From NCBI GenBank assembly GCA_910574455.1, contig CAJSYZ010000002.1:65394-129393 (forward strand): a stretch of 64,000 nt of DNA, in the 5' to 3' direction. Made by a program: the position numbers and the translations under genes. The stretch comes from Trichaptum fuscoviolaceum. Taxonomy: Eukaryota; Basidiomycota; Agaricomycetes; Hymenochaetales; Trichaptaceae. The notes under the pieces are model-generated. The model searched no databases. It was not told the origin of the DNA and was given only the letters and a program-made list of their open reading frames with translations. This document shows, one piece after another, positions 55,158 to 64,000 of this stretch (within the stretch, counting starts at the first letter, position 1; every line of letters begins with the position of its first letter).

Positions 55158-55380
55158 CATCAGGGAAACTACTTTCTGCTTATGGCAGCTGACGCGTCCT
55201 GATTTGGCTGGCACCTGTCTGAAGGGTTGCTGCTTCGTCTGAAAATACACTGAAGGCCTTACCTCACTGAAATAAGGAGTGTCTCAGGATGTAAGCTGTC
55301 TTTCAGTTCATCAGAAAGCAAGTCAGGATCTCAGTGCTCAAGTGTAATAGGACTTAGAAATTTTTAACAAAAATTTGATG
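55158..55380 (+). repeat. Terminal sequence of the CATCAGGGAAAC element family, copy
   Basis: CATCAGGGAAACTACTTTCT starts here, followed by TATGGC and CTGAA/TCAGT subterminal motifs as at 41699. An inverted counterpart (CAGTGCTCTCAGTGC context, 56580-56735) lies on the other side of the Clf1 fragment, and another terminus is at 58187. Confidence 0.65.
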
Positions 55381-55394
55381 CATCCAAAACAGGA

Positions 55395-55535
55395 AACTTG
55401 AACTCGATGTTGAACTTAAAGTGTTGCGGGCTTGCCCATGCCTTTTCCTCCTCACCATCATTGCTGACTTACCACACTCACTGCACTCCTATCAACACCC
55501 GCCAATGCCGCTCCTTACAGTTCTAATCTCGAGAA
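55395..55535 (+). pseudogene. Duplicate of the glucan synthase 5' end
   Basis: CATGCCTTTTCCTCCTCACC, CCGCCAATGCCGCTCCTTAC and intervening bases match 34860-34965 almost exactly, ending CTAATCTCGAG. Only the signal-peptide-like start of the alpha-1,3-glucan synthase fragment is present. Confidence 0.75.
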
Positions 55536-55594
55536 CTCAATACAAGTATGTACTCATTCACTCTTATTCAAGGATGATGCTTAAACTCAAGTAG

Positions 55595-56578
55595 ATTACA
55601 GCAGAACAACTGCTTCGAAAAGGACAAGAGCGCCAGGAAACAGCTTTTCACGCGCCAAAACAACGCATTGAAGACTTTGAGGGACACTATGAATACCGAG
55701 GCCGGAAGCGTAAGGAGTTTCGAGGAGAGGATTCGGCGGACGAGGGGAAACTTGTATGTTTTCATGCTTGGGTTTATCTTTCAGGTGCTAACTTGAAACA
55801 GGAAAGAATGGAAATCCTACGCTAGTTGGGAGGTACGTACACTATCAAAATGACTGGAGTTATGACTGAAACTCAACGTAGGCGAGTCCAGGCGAATACG
55901 AACGTTCGCGCTCGGTATATGAGCGCGCTCTCGATGTAGACCAACGAAGTGTCCAACTCTTGCTCTTATACACGGAGATGGAATTGAAGGGGTGAAACGT
56001 CCAGCATGCACGCAATCTGTCTGAACGAGATGTGACTTTGTTGCCGCGCATCAATCAAGTCTGGTACAAATACGTGTATTTGGAGGAACTGCTCGGAAAC
56101 GTCGCTGGCGCGCGTCAAGTGTTTGAGCGATGGATGCAGTGGGAGGCGGAGGACAAGGCATGGCAGGCGTACATCAAGTTCGAAGAGCGATACCAAGAAC
56201 TTGATCGCGCGAGTGCGATTTACGAGCGGTGGGTTGCTGTTCGACCTGAACCCCGCGTCTGGGTCAAGTGGGCGAAGTTTGAGGAGGAGCGAGTCAGGCT
56301 TGAAAAGGCTCATGAGGTGTTCCAGATAGCACTGGAGTTCTTTGGTGATGATGCGGAACAAATTGGGAAGGCACAGACGGTGCTTAGCGCTTTCGCGAAG
56401 ATGGAAACACGATTGAAGGAGTACGACCGATCTAGGGTAATCTACAAGGTACGCACTCCCCCAAGCTTATGTGGTTCTAAGTTTTAAACCACCCTAGTTT
56501 GCGCTGGACCGATTACATCGCTCCAAGTCCCAGGCACTCTATGCTGCCTACACCAAGTTTGAAAAGCAGCAGCATGGA
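55595..56578 (+). pseudogene. Crooked-neck/Clf1 (HAT-repeat splicing factor) fragment
   Basis: Frames in order: ITAEQLLRKGQERQET-like start, [39 protein letters not shown], a TGA in [16 protein letters not shown], then a long intact stretch 56032-56447 ([40 protein letters not shown]), an intron (about 56448-56497), and FALDRLHRSKSQALYAAYTK with FEKQQHG. These are HAT repeats of Clf1/Syf3, an NTC-complex scaffold of the spliceosome. It stops abruptly at 56578 and lacks the first residues; about 45 percent of the gene is present. Confidence 0.85.
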
Positions 56579-56747
56579 ACTGTGTATTTTATCTTATTAT
56601 ATCACTAGTTATTGTACTTACTGAGTCCTTATGACTTCCTTATATACTGATTTAATTACTTAAATGACCTGAATGTCTGACTGCTGAAGCACTGAGAGCA
56701 CTGAGAGCACTGATTTAAGTTGACGGCACTGTTCCCTCGACCTAGGG

Positions 56748-58300
56748 GTCGCTAGGGTACCTTATGAAAACGCAACTGTGTCGATTCTCCGCCAAAACTT
56801 AAAAAGTCATGTGACGTGCACTTTCGGTACCGAAATTACTTTTCATAGCAGGTTATTCTCACGCGGTTTTGCCTGTTTGCTCAACCTGTCGCACGACTCG
56901 CATTGCAAGCCTGTTCCTCATCCAACTTCTTACTACTACTGCTGCTGTGACTGCTCATCAAGCTACTCGACGGCGCGGACGACGCATGCGGGAGGAAGGT
57001 GAGCGCCTTTTCGAACTGCTCCTGGGTTGACATCGTGAATGGGCCGTACGGATAGGGCGGCATTGACACGCCAGGCACGGCGCCGTTGAGCTCGAGAGGT
57101 GGCGACACAACGCCGTCACTCTCGTCCGACTCGTGTCACAGACCTTTCACGCGGAAAGGAGGTGCGGTTCGTCACACTCTTGCTACCTTCAGAGAGCTCA
57201 TCCACTTTACAATTTTATTGCAAGAGCTGACACTCACTAAAACATATAAGAGTATTTTTTAAAGGGATACAGTAGGGTATATAGCATACCAGTGCTGTAA
57301 AAATAGAGTAGAAATATGTTGCAGAATTAATGTAAGCCATCCAAAAGTGCACATGAGCAAAATTTGCCTTAATTTTGTGCATTTCATGCAATAACATTGC
57401 AATTTCTTCAACTAAAAATATAAAAAAAAAGCAAGACACACAAGAACATATAAACAAAGACTAATACAAAGTTTGAAGTGAATATGTTTATTTTTCATTC
57501 CAGTGTTGTAGATTGTTCAAAGGAAGGGGCATGTTCAAAGGAGTGGTGATACACTGTAGTTGTCATAGGTGCGGCCCGAGAAGCCATGCTCGGGGAGGGC
57601 TCAGTCGTTGGGCAGGAAGACAATGGGTGCACAGTTGTACTGCGCACCAGAGTGGGTTGGGTATGTCTGGGTGAGCGAGGGCGTTGGCGGTAAGTGGACC
57701 TTGGGCTGCTCGGCCGTACAGGCATCAAGTACCTGTTAGCTGCGATCACTTGGATCTACCTCCATTCTCGAGGCCATCTGCGGTGATGTGATCAGGCTTG
57801 CCCGTGACCAGTGCTCTGGTGACAATTGTGGCACTGTTTTGGTTGCTGGGGGGCAACATCTACTTTACATGCCACCTTCTCGGGCAGTTGAAGTCCACGA
57901 AGGATTCAATTGTATAGATAGTACTAATAGACTTCTGTATGTAAAAATTATTTTTGCTTTCTTTCCATAACACTTTGTACCCATCCCCGGGTAGCCTATG
58001 AGATAACTGCTTGTAAAAAAGGATAGCACTTCCTTCATGTTGATCCACGGGTCGCGGGCTCTGCTGTGAGTTTACTTACAGCCTCTAACTGCTTGTCAGT
58101 AAAATTTTACTTTCCAGGGCTTCCGGAAATTTCAGTCCGTTTAAGTAACTTTAAGTAGCCGTAAGCGAAAAAGAAGATTCCCTGATGAACTTGCTTTGAA
58201 AGGCAGTTTCGGTACCGAAAGGTCAAGTCACGAGACCGGATGAGTTTTGGCAGAGAATCCGGACAGTTGCGTTTTCCTAAGGTACCCTAGCGAACCCTAC
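56748..58300. mobile_element. Possible nested 1.55-kb inverted-repeat element
   Basis: TCGCTAGGGTACCTTATGAA with AACGCAACTG.., and TTTCGGTACCGAAA (56748-56838), return as reverse complement at 58205-58300. The repeats are ~100 bp at roughly 80 percent by eye. The segment encloses the minus-oriented copies of the gene debris also seen at 54195-55135. No target duplication was identified. Confidence 0.45.
56885..58105 (-). repeat. Right arm of the large inverted repeat
   Basis: Minus-strand frame 56881-57108 (SMPPYPYGPFTMSTQEQFEK, ALTFLPHASS) and 57495-57749 region mirror the left arm. The AT-rich stretch 57215-57480 between them has no counterpart there. Confidence 0.65.
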
Positions 58301-58425
58301 GGTTCGCGGGAATTTCATTCTTTCATCGCCTATTTTCATCCACATTTATCCAACCATTCAGGCTCGTTTCTGCCGTTGCGTACTCTTATACAAATAATAA
58401 CGAGAGGAGTACATTTCCGACCTCA

Positions 58426-58866
58426 TTAGCAAGACGCGATATTTTCGTACACTCCCATATCTGGCACATCATTACAGCGTGCTCGAGCCGCAAGGCCGAA
58501 CTTGAATTCTTGGGCGCCGTTTAGGCGATTCCATGACTTGATTGTGGAATTGACATCTGTGTGACATATCGCCTCTCCGTCCACGATGTTGAGTGAAAAG
58601 TAGCCATACGAGGTTATCAAACCGTGGTCGAAATGTTCTGCCTCGTATCCTACAAGGCGAGATATGCATTTCTTTAGCATTTCAAAGGAATATTCGAGGA
58701 TCAATGAGATACTGCATCCTACAGCCTTCTTCGAAGTTCGATCTTTCATATCGGAGTCATTCAGTCTTCTCTTCCTGCGCAGCCTTGTGATTGCACACAC
58801 GGGCAACGGAAAAAAGATGTGCACATAAAAACACGTCTTCCCTGTCCCATCCCTGCTATCTATCAT
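58426..58866 (-). CDS. Possible gene, 146 codons, divergent from the membrane-protein gene
   Basis: An uninterrupted frame with balanced composition (LILEYSFEMLKKCISRLVGY, FDHGLITSYGYFSLNIVDGE, FKFGLAARARCNDVPDMGVY) and stop at 58426. The start may be the internal Met (MKDRTSKKAVGCS). It lies 24 bp from the opposite-strand start at 58890. No family recognised. Confidence 0.35.
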   Translation of the reverse strand: MIDSRDGTGKTCFYVHIFFPLPVCAITRLRRKRRLNDSDMKDRTSKKAVGCSISLILEYSFEMLKKCISRLVGYEAEHFDHGLITSYGYFSLNIVDGEAICHTDVNSTIKSWNRLNGAQEFKFGLAARARCNDVPDMGVYENIASC

Positions 58867-58889
58867 TACTCCCCCCTCTTCTTTTCAAA

Positions 58890-59673
58890 ATGAGGACAAA
58901 CATTTTGACGCGTCGACTAAAGACCACCAAGGAGCGTAAGGAACGGGTTCGAATGGAAGGCATACGAGCCGCTCTCATTCGTGTCCTCGACTTCGGGGTC
59001 ACAGCTGCCCCAGCCATTGGACCTTACGTGGGTCATCCCATACCGTCCACAGGTGGACTGGTCCGCCAGATGGAAGTGAGTGTAATGATATGTTTCCCAG
59101 AATGCTAACATTACTGATTTCTTCTCCATAGAATTCATCCCTCGTCCGTGACAAGGCATATGATGTAGGTGCCAGAGCGCACAGCGCTTTGCAAACTTTC
59201 CACGACCAAGTCCCCCCCAGCGGGTACCAGACTCGAATCATCGAGTTGATAGAGTAAGTGGAAACAGTTACATACTCTAAATGTGTACATTGAACCTGAC
59301 AACGTCTTGAAAAGTAATTTAAATCAAATCAAACGGATCAGCACTATCGTAGGGACCACGGGAAGGTTGCGAATGTTCTTCTCCCTTTCTCGCATCTCCC
59401 ATTTTTTAAACGAGTCAGAAACGCTCTTAAGTCAGTCTATGACAGAATTGGAGGTAAACATTATATCTTACAACTGTCTAATCCGTTTTCATTGACACGT
59501 CCGTTGTCCATTTTGTCTAGCGTATGAAAAACGAGAAACTGCTGACGACGCTCAATATCGTGGTCGCTGAGGTTCGAGCTGCTAGAATGTACGCGCTGTT
59601 GCAATGCGCAATTCTTGTGGTCCTCGTTGGTTTCATGTGCTTGTTTTTATTTTACTTCAAAAACCAGAATTAA
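58890..59673 (+). CDS. Small predicted tail-anchored membrane protein, four exons, paralog of 26339-27145
   Basis: Exons 58890-59075, 59132-59253, 59315-59453 and 59521-59673 (186, 122, 139, 153 nt) join in frame to an intact 199-aa protein. Exons 2 and 3 have the same lengths as in the paralog and encode matching sequence: VRDKAYDVGARAHSALQTFH versus TRDRSSDVHARAEAALTEF, and TTGRLRMFFSLSRISHFLNE versus TTGRFGLFVRLFRLGHFFAE. Exon 1 shares STGGLVRQM. The C-terminus (YALLQCAILVVLVGFMCLFL followed by FYFKNQN) is a single membrane span with a short basic tail. Not a member of any family I can name. Confidence 0.75.
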
Positions 59674-60444
59674 GGCAATACGGTGTCCCATTGGTTGTCG
59701 AAAATCTCCATTAATTTGTTTCTCCCTAACGAATTATCTGTCGACTTGCGCCAACCCTGTTCATAACCTAGTTGCTATATAGCCTCACTCCCACCCTTAG
59801 CATTTCGTTTGCTTTAGATCGATCATCGGCGGGAAATGCACGTTAATGCCGAAATGACTCGACATACCCGCATCATTATTGACTACGAGTTCGAAGGATC
59901 AATGCAAGGCTCGATCATTTCTGTCTTGAGCGCCTTTCTTTTAATGTTATCTAATTCTTCTTTTGCCAATCGCGGGGTTCTTTTCCCAATACTTCCATAG
60001 CTACTTCGTGTTTCGCGTACCTGTCTGCGGTCTGATGACTGAACCATGTTTCAGGTTTCTAAACTATCGGTATTATCGGGCCTTGACGAGAGAAAAATCC
60101 TAAACAGCTCATAAAACAAATCAAACTAAAGTCATACCCTAAGTACAGCGATCCGTGTCTTTGATCTTCTCCTTTCCCGTATTGTGTCCCATCGCTTTTT
60201 GACAACAATGAGAGGCGCGTTCAGAACAACAACAAACCTCGCGTATTACGTACTATGCTTAAAGTGAATGTCACATTTACACACCTCCTGAACAGCGTGG
60301 TTGAGAGCATGAATCAGCACGCAATAGATAAGTTCCAGTCTGAAACCATTCTGTAAGTATGCAACGTCTGTTGTTCATCCTACATTTTTTTGAGTGGACC
60401 TTCCATCGTTCAGGATGGTAGAAAATAGCGCGCTGTTTCGTTCA
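59674..60444. other. Intergenic, no gene seen
   Basis: No supported frame or splice structure on either strand. Confidence 0.5.
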
Positions 60445-60698
60445 AAAGGCCGACTGCAGCAAACGTTTGCATGTGCGTACGCACATATGCATGTTCTAAA
60501 TTTATGAGCGATTATGTAATGCATCAGCTGAAGCCCGCGGCTCAGAGGCTACGACGTACGTCTTGCTTCTTCAAGTCTGCCCACAACCCACCAACAACCA
60601 CATGCTCACAGCATCCCCATTACCCAGCACGCCTACTGCTGTGAATCACATCTCAAATTTGAATGTCGAAGTCCGAACCCGATGGCCAACTCGTTCCT
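60445..60698 (+). pseudogene. Truncated start of a second JmjC-type gene with its upstream region
   Basis: 60445-60662 matches, in opposite orientation, the upstream region of the JmjC gene at 32812, including GTGCGTACGCAC and the CCCACAACCCACCAACAACC stretch. ATG 60663 begins MSKSEPDGQLVP, comparable to MSNPMPAFDN. After twelve codons the sequence switches at 60699 to an R1 repeat, and the rest of the gene is gone. Confidence 0.6.
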
Positions 60699-60985
60699 GC
60701 GCTCCCGCACGCTCCCTTCTGTTATTAACATTCTAGAAAGGAAGGCTTCCTCGAAGGATGCTCTAGTGGAAAACTGGACTATCAGATTCTTGTGGGAGAA
60801 TCAGTCCTGGAACTCGCTGAAAAGGTCATTGCTCTAGACCGACTTCGGTTGCCGCTAGGCCGACGAATTAAGCACATAACTGAAGGGAGACACAGCATCT
60901 AAGAAGGAGAGACCTCGGCAAAGCCACAAGGGACGCTAAGGCGACCGAGTTCACCATATATAGTGCAACCCATGTGTAGGGCTCC
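60699..60985 (+). repeat. R1 repeat family, copy 2
   Basis: GCGCTCCCGCACGCTCCC to GTGCAACCCATGTGTAG. Same order of blocks as copy 1 but with more substitutions and no tandem tail. It interrupts the JmjC-like gene start. Confidence 0.75.
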
Positions 60986-62041
60986 TTATCTGTACCGAAT
61001 ACGGGTAAGGTCGTAATTTCCTCCCAAAAAATAATACAGATGGTAAGAGGGTGTTAAGTCGATGTTTGGAGGCACTGCCTTGCCCGGCAAGATGTGTGGC
61101 ACCCCCGTTTCGCTGTCCACTGTCCGCGCTGGCTATGCCTGGGACGTAGGACACTGAACAGAGCGCACAGAGTCCGAGGGCGATGCTACACGGTCAGTTC
61201 TGCAGAGATTGTAAGTTGCAGCAAACGTACTTCTTTGAATGAGGCAACCCGGAGACCGCCATCGCGCGCGTCTCTTCCTTTCTCCTTAAACACAGTCCGA
61301 GTTTTCCTCCTGCAAGACTCTCATCGTTTTGTCTGGTCTACCGTCGGAAATGTCGAGCCATTCTCCCGCGCTGCCATTGCTGATCTGTGCATGCCACCTT
61401 CACCGTATCTCATGGCTTTTCGGCATCAAGTACACCTTCGTGCTCACATGTTGGTATGTCGTCCTTTTGACGAGCAGATATGGATGGAACTAGGGAAGGG
61501 CAGTATTGAGGTATGGCGATTGCCCACATGTCGTCGCAATACGTATCTTGTCCCCCGCACCTGGGCGCACCTTCTGTACCTCATTTGCAATGTTTCCGAG
61601 CAGTCACACAGATGCTCCTCTGTCGAAGATGAGCTCGTCCTGATGAGCTCATCACTTTGTAGATTTTCTAGGTGGGAAGGTAACGTTCGAGGTGAGTACG
61701 GCATCCAGCTCACGCAGGTCTGCAAATATGCGGGAGAGGTCAAGAAGGAGAAAGCTGGATGTCCACGCATAGTCCGCGAGCATAGCAAGACAGTATGACG
61801 AGGCGTCCTATACATGGCTGTTCGCGTTGTCGCTGCGATAAGCCAAGGCGCACGGGTTCCAAGTCTGCTCGGGACTACCCGAGTCATCTTCAAATAAATT
61901 GGCAAAAAGGTCTGTTAAGCAAGAAAGCTTTACATAGATCTAAAATGTCATGAAGATAATTTTGAGTGTCTTACTGGCTTAGACTTGAAGAGAACAGCAA
62001 GAACAACATGATCACGGCGCTTGTGAGCGCTGAGCGCTAAG
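60986..62041. other. No supported gene; one long frame at 61094-61798
   Basis: The plus frame 61094-61798 (234 codons) overlaps a minus frame (61444-61905). Neither has a motif or splice signals I trust. Possibly a decayed retroelement or a low-quality gene; left unassigned. Confidence 0.4.
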
Positions 62042-62205
62042 CTCAAACCCGTCCCGTAACCGTATACGGCCCGTAATCTCAGATCTCAGTACGGTTACGG
62101 CCCGTATAAAAACGGCCGTAAATTTGAACTTTCAAAAGTCGTTACCGTACGATGACGTTACGGGCCGTAACCCTACCCTAAAACGTAAATTACGGGCGGA
62201 GCACT
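62042..62205. repeat. Array of TTACGG/CCGTAA palindromic motifs
   Basis: CCGTAACCGTATACGGCCCG, GTACGGTTACGGCCCGTA, TTACGGGCCGTAACCCTACC and ATTACGGGCGG form overlapping palindromes. A shorter version is at 38590-38680. I remember such sequences as ends of small inverted-repeat elements in mushrooms; identity not verified. Confidence 0.6.
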
Positions 62206-62279
62206 ATTGATATAGAGAAATAAAATACTCACTTTACTCCGTACCCCGGATGCAAGCAATCAGAGTTCAGTAACAATAC

Positions 62280-62490
62280 ATATAGCGATGGCATCCGCTG
62301 GGCAGCCAGGCTACTTATTGGAAGCATAGACTAGTCAACAATGATTCGGGAGGCACGAACAAGGCCTCGTCCGAGATGGCTTTGTTATAGCGAGTAGCAG
62401 CCACTGCTGCGAAAGCAGGTAGCGTCCTCTGCTCTGAAAGTGGGTAGCGTCCGATAGGCAGCTAGAGTACATTGTGAAAGCATCCATGCC
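62280..62490 (+). repeat. R1-type tandem tail without the R1 head
   Basis: GCATCCGCTGGGCAGCCAGG, GGCACGAACAAGGCCTCGTC and GTAGCGTCCTCTGC match the units at 48272-48590. Confidence 0.7.
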
Positions 62491-63107
62491 CGTGGAAGTA
62501 GTGAGCGAAGAAGAAGAGGAAAAGAAGAGACAATGAGGAATGTTGGAGATAAAGTTAAAGTGAAAATTTCGATACAGTGAAATGCATTTCACAACAATTC
62601 TGATCAGCGCCCTCAAGAATCGTCACGAAGGATATGCTGGCGCGACAGAGATAGAGAACTAGATCAATAATGGAAAAATCAATAGATGGTCGTACGGGGT
62701 GTTCACTTTTGTGCACGGGCATCGAAAGAGGCGATTCAGTCAACAAGCAGATGCAGCGGATCCTGCGCAATAAATTGGCGGTCTTTTACCGGTTGGGATG
62801 TTTGAATAATAATTGCTGCGCTGGTCCTGCCTGATCTGGTGGCACGGACAGACAGAACAAGTGTTGAGGAACAAGAGTTCTTTCCATTTCTGATCAAAGG
62901 TTGATTGAAAGGTAGCCTCGAGCAATCACCTCGCAAGCCAAATGGTGCAGATAGAGACGAGTTGAGAGCCTCAGTGACTAGAACGCAACGTGCGAGAAAG
63001 GCTGAAGTTGGACTGAGCTGTAGAGAACTCATAAGTATTAAACGTGAGCAAGACAAAAAAGAGCAAAAGTAGCACTTACCATGTCAGGTTCACCTTAGGA
63101 ATCGGAC
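62491..63107. other. No supported gene
   Basis: A minus-strand frame (62736-63056) is Ser-rich but unassigned. GAAGAAGAGGAAAAGAAG at 62508 is simple sequence. Confidence 0.45.
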
Positions 63108-63115
63108 TCAATCCT

Positions 63116-63570
63116 GCGCTCCCGCTCGCTCCCGTCCGTTTCCAACAATTTAGAAAGAAAGGCTTCCTCAAAGGATTCTGTGGTTAAAAGACTGGGGTGG
63201 CAGGTTCTTTTGGGAGAAGCCGCTCAGGAGCTCCCTGAACAGGTCCTTGCTCTAGGGCAACTTGGATTGCCAAGGGACCGACGAGTCAAGCCCACAACCG
63301 AAGGGAGGCGCAGCCTCTGATGAAGAGAAACCTCTGCAAACTCACAAGAAAAGCTAAGCCGACCAAAGGTCTCCGTAGATAGTGCCACCCATGTAAATAA
63401 ATATTTGTGTACAATACTCACTTTACTTCTGTTCCACACCCTGAATCTCGGCAACAAGCAATGGGCTTTGATATAGCAGGTAGCATCTTCTGCTTTTCAA
63501 ATGGGTAGTTTCCTCTACTTTTAAAGCAAGTGAGATCTGCTGGGCGGCCAGGCTGCATAGTAGGAAAAAT
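63116..63570 (+). repeat. R1 repeat family, copy 3, with tail
   Basis: GCGCTCCCGCTCGCTCCC, AGAAAGAAAGGCTTCCTC, AAGGGAGGCGCAGCCTCTGA, GATAGTGCCACCCATGTA, then the GGGCTTTGATATAGCAGGTA tail and GCGGCCAGGCTGCATAGTA. Closest to copy 1 in having head plus tail. Confidence 0.8.
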
Positions 63571-64000
63571 TTCGGATGCATCGCTCTCGCATTCACGCGC
63601 GTCTGAGCCGCAAGACCTTACCGTGATTTCCATGTTCGTCCAGGCTGGCATCCGAGCAACGTTACCCGGACTTACGCAGGAGTCGACGAACCTAAAGAAG
63701 ATTCGATGCTTCAGCAGAAGATCCTGAATCTGTGCGTTTAATATCCAAGAGCACGCATGGTCTGAATTGTTTCATGAGAGAGACATAGTGTAAATATCTA
63801 TGCATGTGCACATTTGGTCTCATATTTAGCGGTATCTGCCAGTGGCTGCCATAGACTCCACTGAAGCCTGGAGATTCCCAAGTAAGATGTCGAAGAAGGT
63901 TTCGACTCACTTTTGTGCGTACGAAAAAGAGCTTCATTGATCTCGTCACGGGAGCATCTGAACCCAAGACATCACGACCTCCCAGAAGTCCGTAGCCAGC
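63571..64000. other. Right edge, no supported gene
   Basis: Short frames only (63692-63967 minus among them). Confidence 0.4.

Noticed and set aside
61094..61798. 234-codon frame as a gene
   Set aside because: Overlaps another long frame on the minus strand, has no motif, and lies among repeats; not strong enough to call.

Overview
The window looks like a transposon-rich stretch of nuclear DNA from a basidiomycete fungus, most likely an Agaricomycete. The reasons are short introns of about 45-60 nt with GT..AG ends and CTAAT/CTGAC-like branch points, multi-exon genes, fragments of typical fungal genes (alpha-1,3-glucan synthase, COPI beta-prime, crooked-neck/Clf1, DEAH splicing helicase), and several protein families I know only from mushroom genomes. 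Family names come from memory and reading by eye; no search was run.

Layout. 0-5.7 kb: tail of a gene, a tandemly duplicated SIM-RING ligase-like locus, and a zinc-finger gene of an expanded basidiomycete family. 6-13.7 kb: a graveyard of broken gene pieces (COPI beta-prime twice, a DEAH helicase catalytic fragment three times, a PPR gene, an opposite-strand helicase N-terminus) and a Ser/Asp-rich gene. 15.0-28.0 kb: a candidate 13-kb element bounded by 24-bp inverted repeats and ACTACCGC-rich ends. It holds a divergent pair of large element genes, both broken, and an intact small membrane-protein gene. 28-33 kb: a tyrosine-recombinase remnant and a JmjC-domain gene. 33.2-38.5 kb: a decayed Prp2-like helicase, a glucan synthase fragment and a broken coiled-coil gene containing an exact 427-bp tandem duplication. 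39-46.8 kb: a Cys-rich gene, a zinc-knuckle gene, a 3.4-kb inverted-repeat element with an intact 377-aa gene, and a small gene whose promoter and first exon are tandemly repeated upstream. 47.9-54.1 kb: a repeat family (here R1) and a 5.3-kb element with a perfect 8-bp target duplication, two accessory-type genes and no recognisable transposase. 54.2-58.3 kb: nested inverted repeats that trap a Clf1 fragment. 58.9-64 kb: an intact second copy of the small membrane-protein gene, a truncated JmjC gene start, and more R1 copies.

Few genes here look like ordinary housekeeping genes. The apparently intact ones are the two paralogous tail-anchored membrane proteins (26339-27145 and 58890-59673), the 377-aa protein at 42945-44136, the 159-aa protein at 45405-46043 and, probably, the zinc-knuckle gene. 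The rest is element genes, captured host-gene pieces and repeats. The most interesting signals are the element with the 8-bp duplication, the cargo gene in the 13-kb element, and the promoter/first-exon array.
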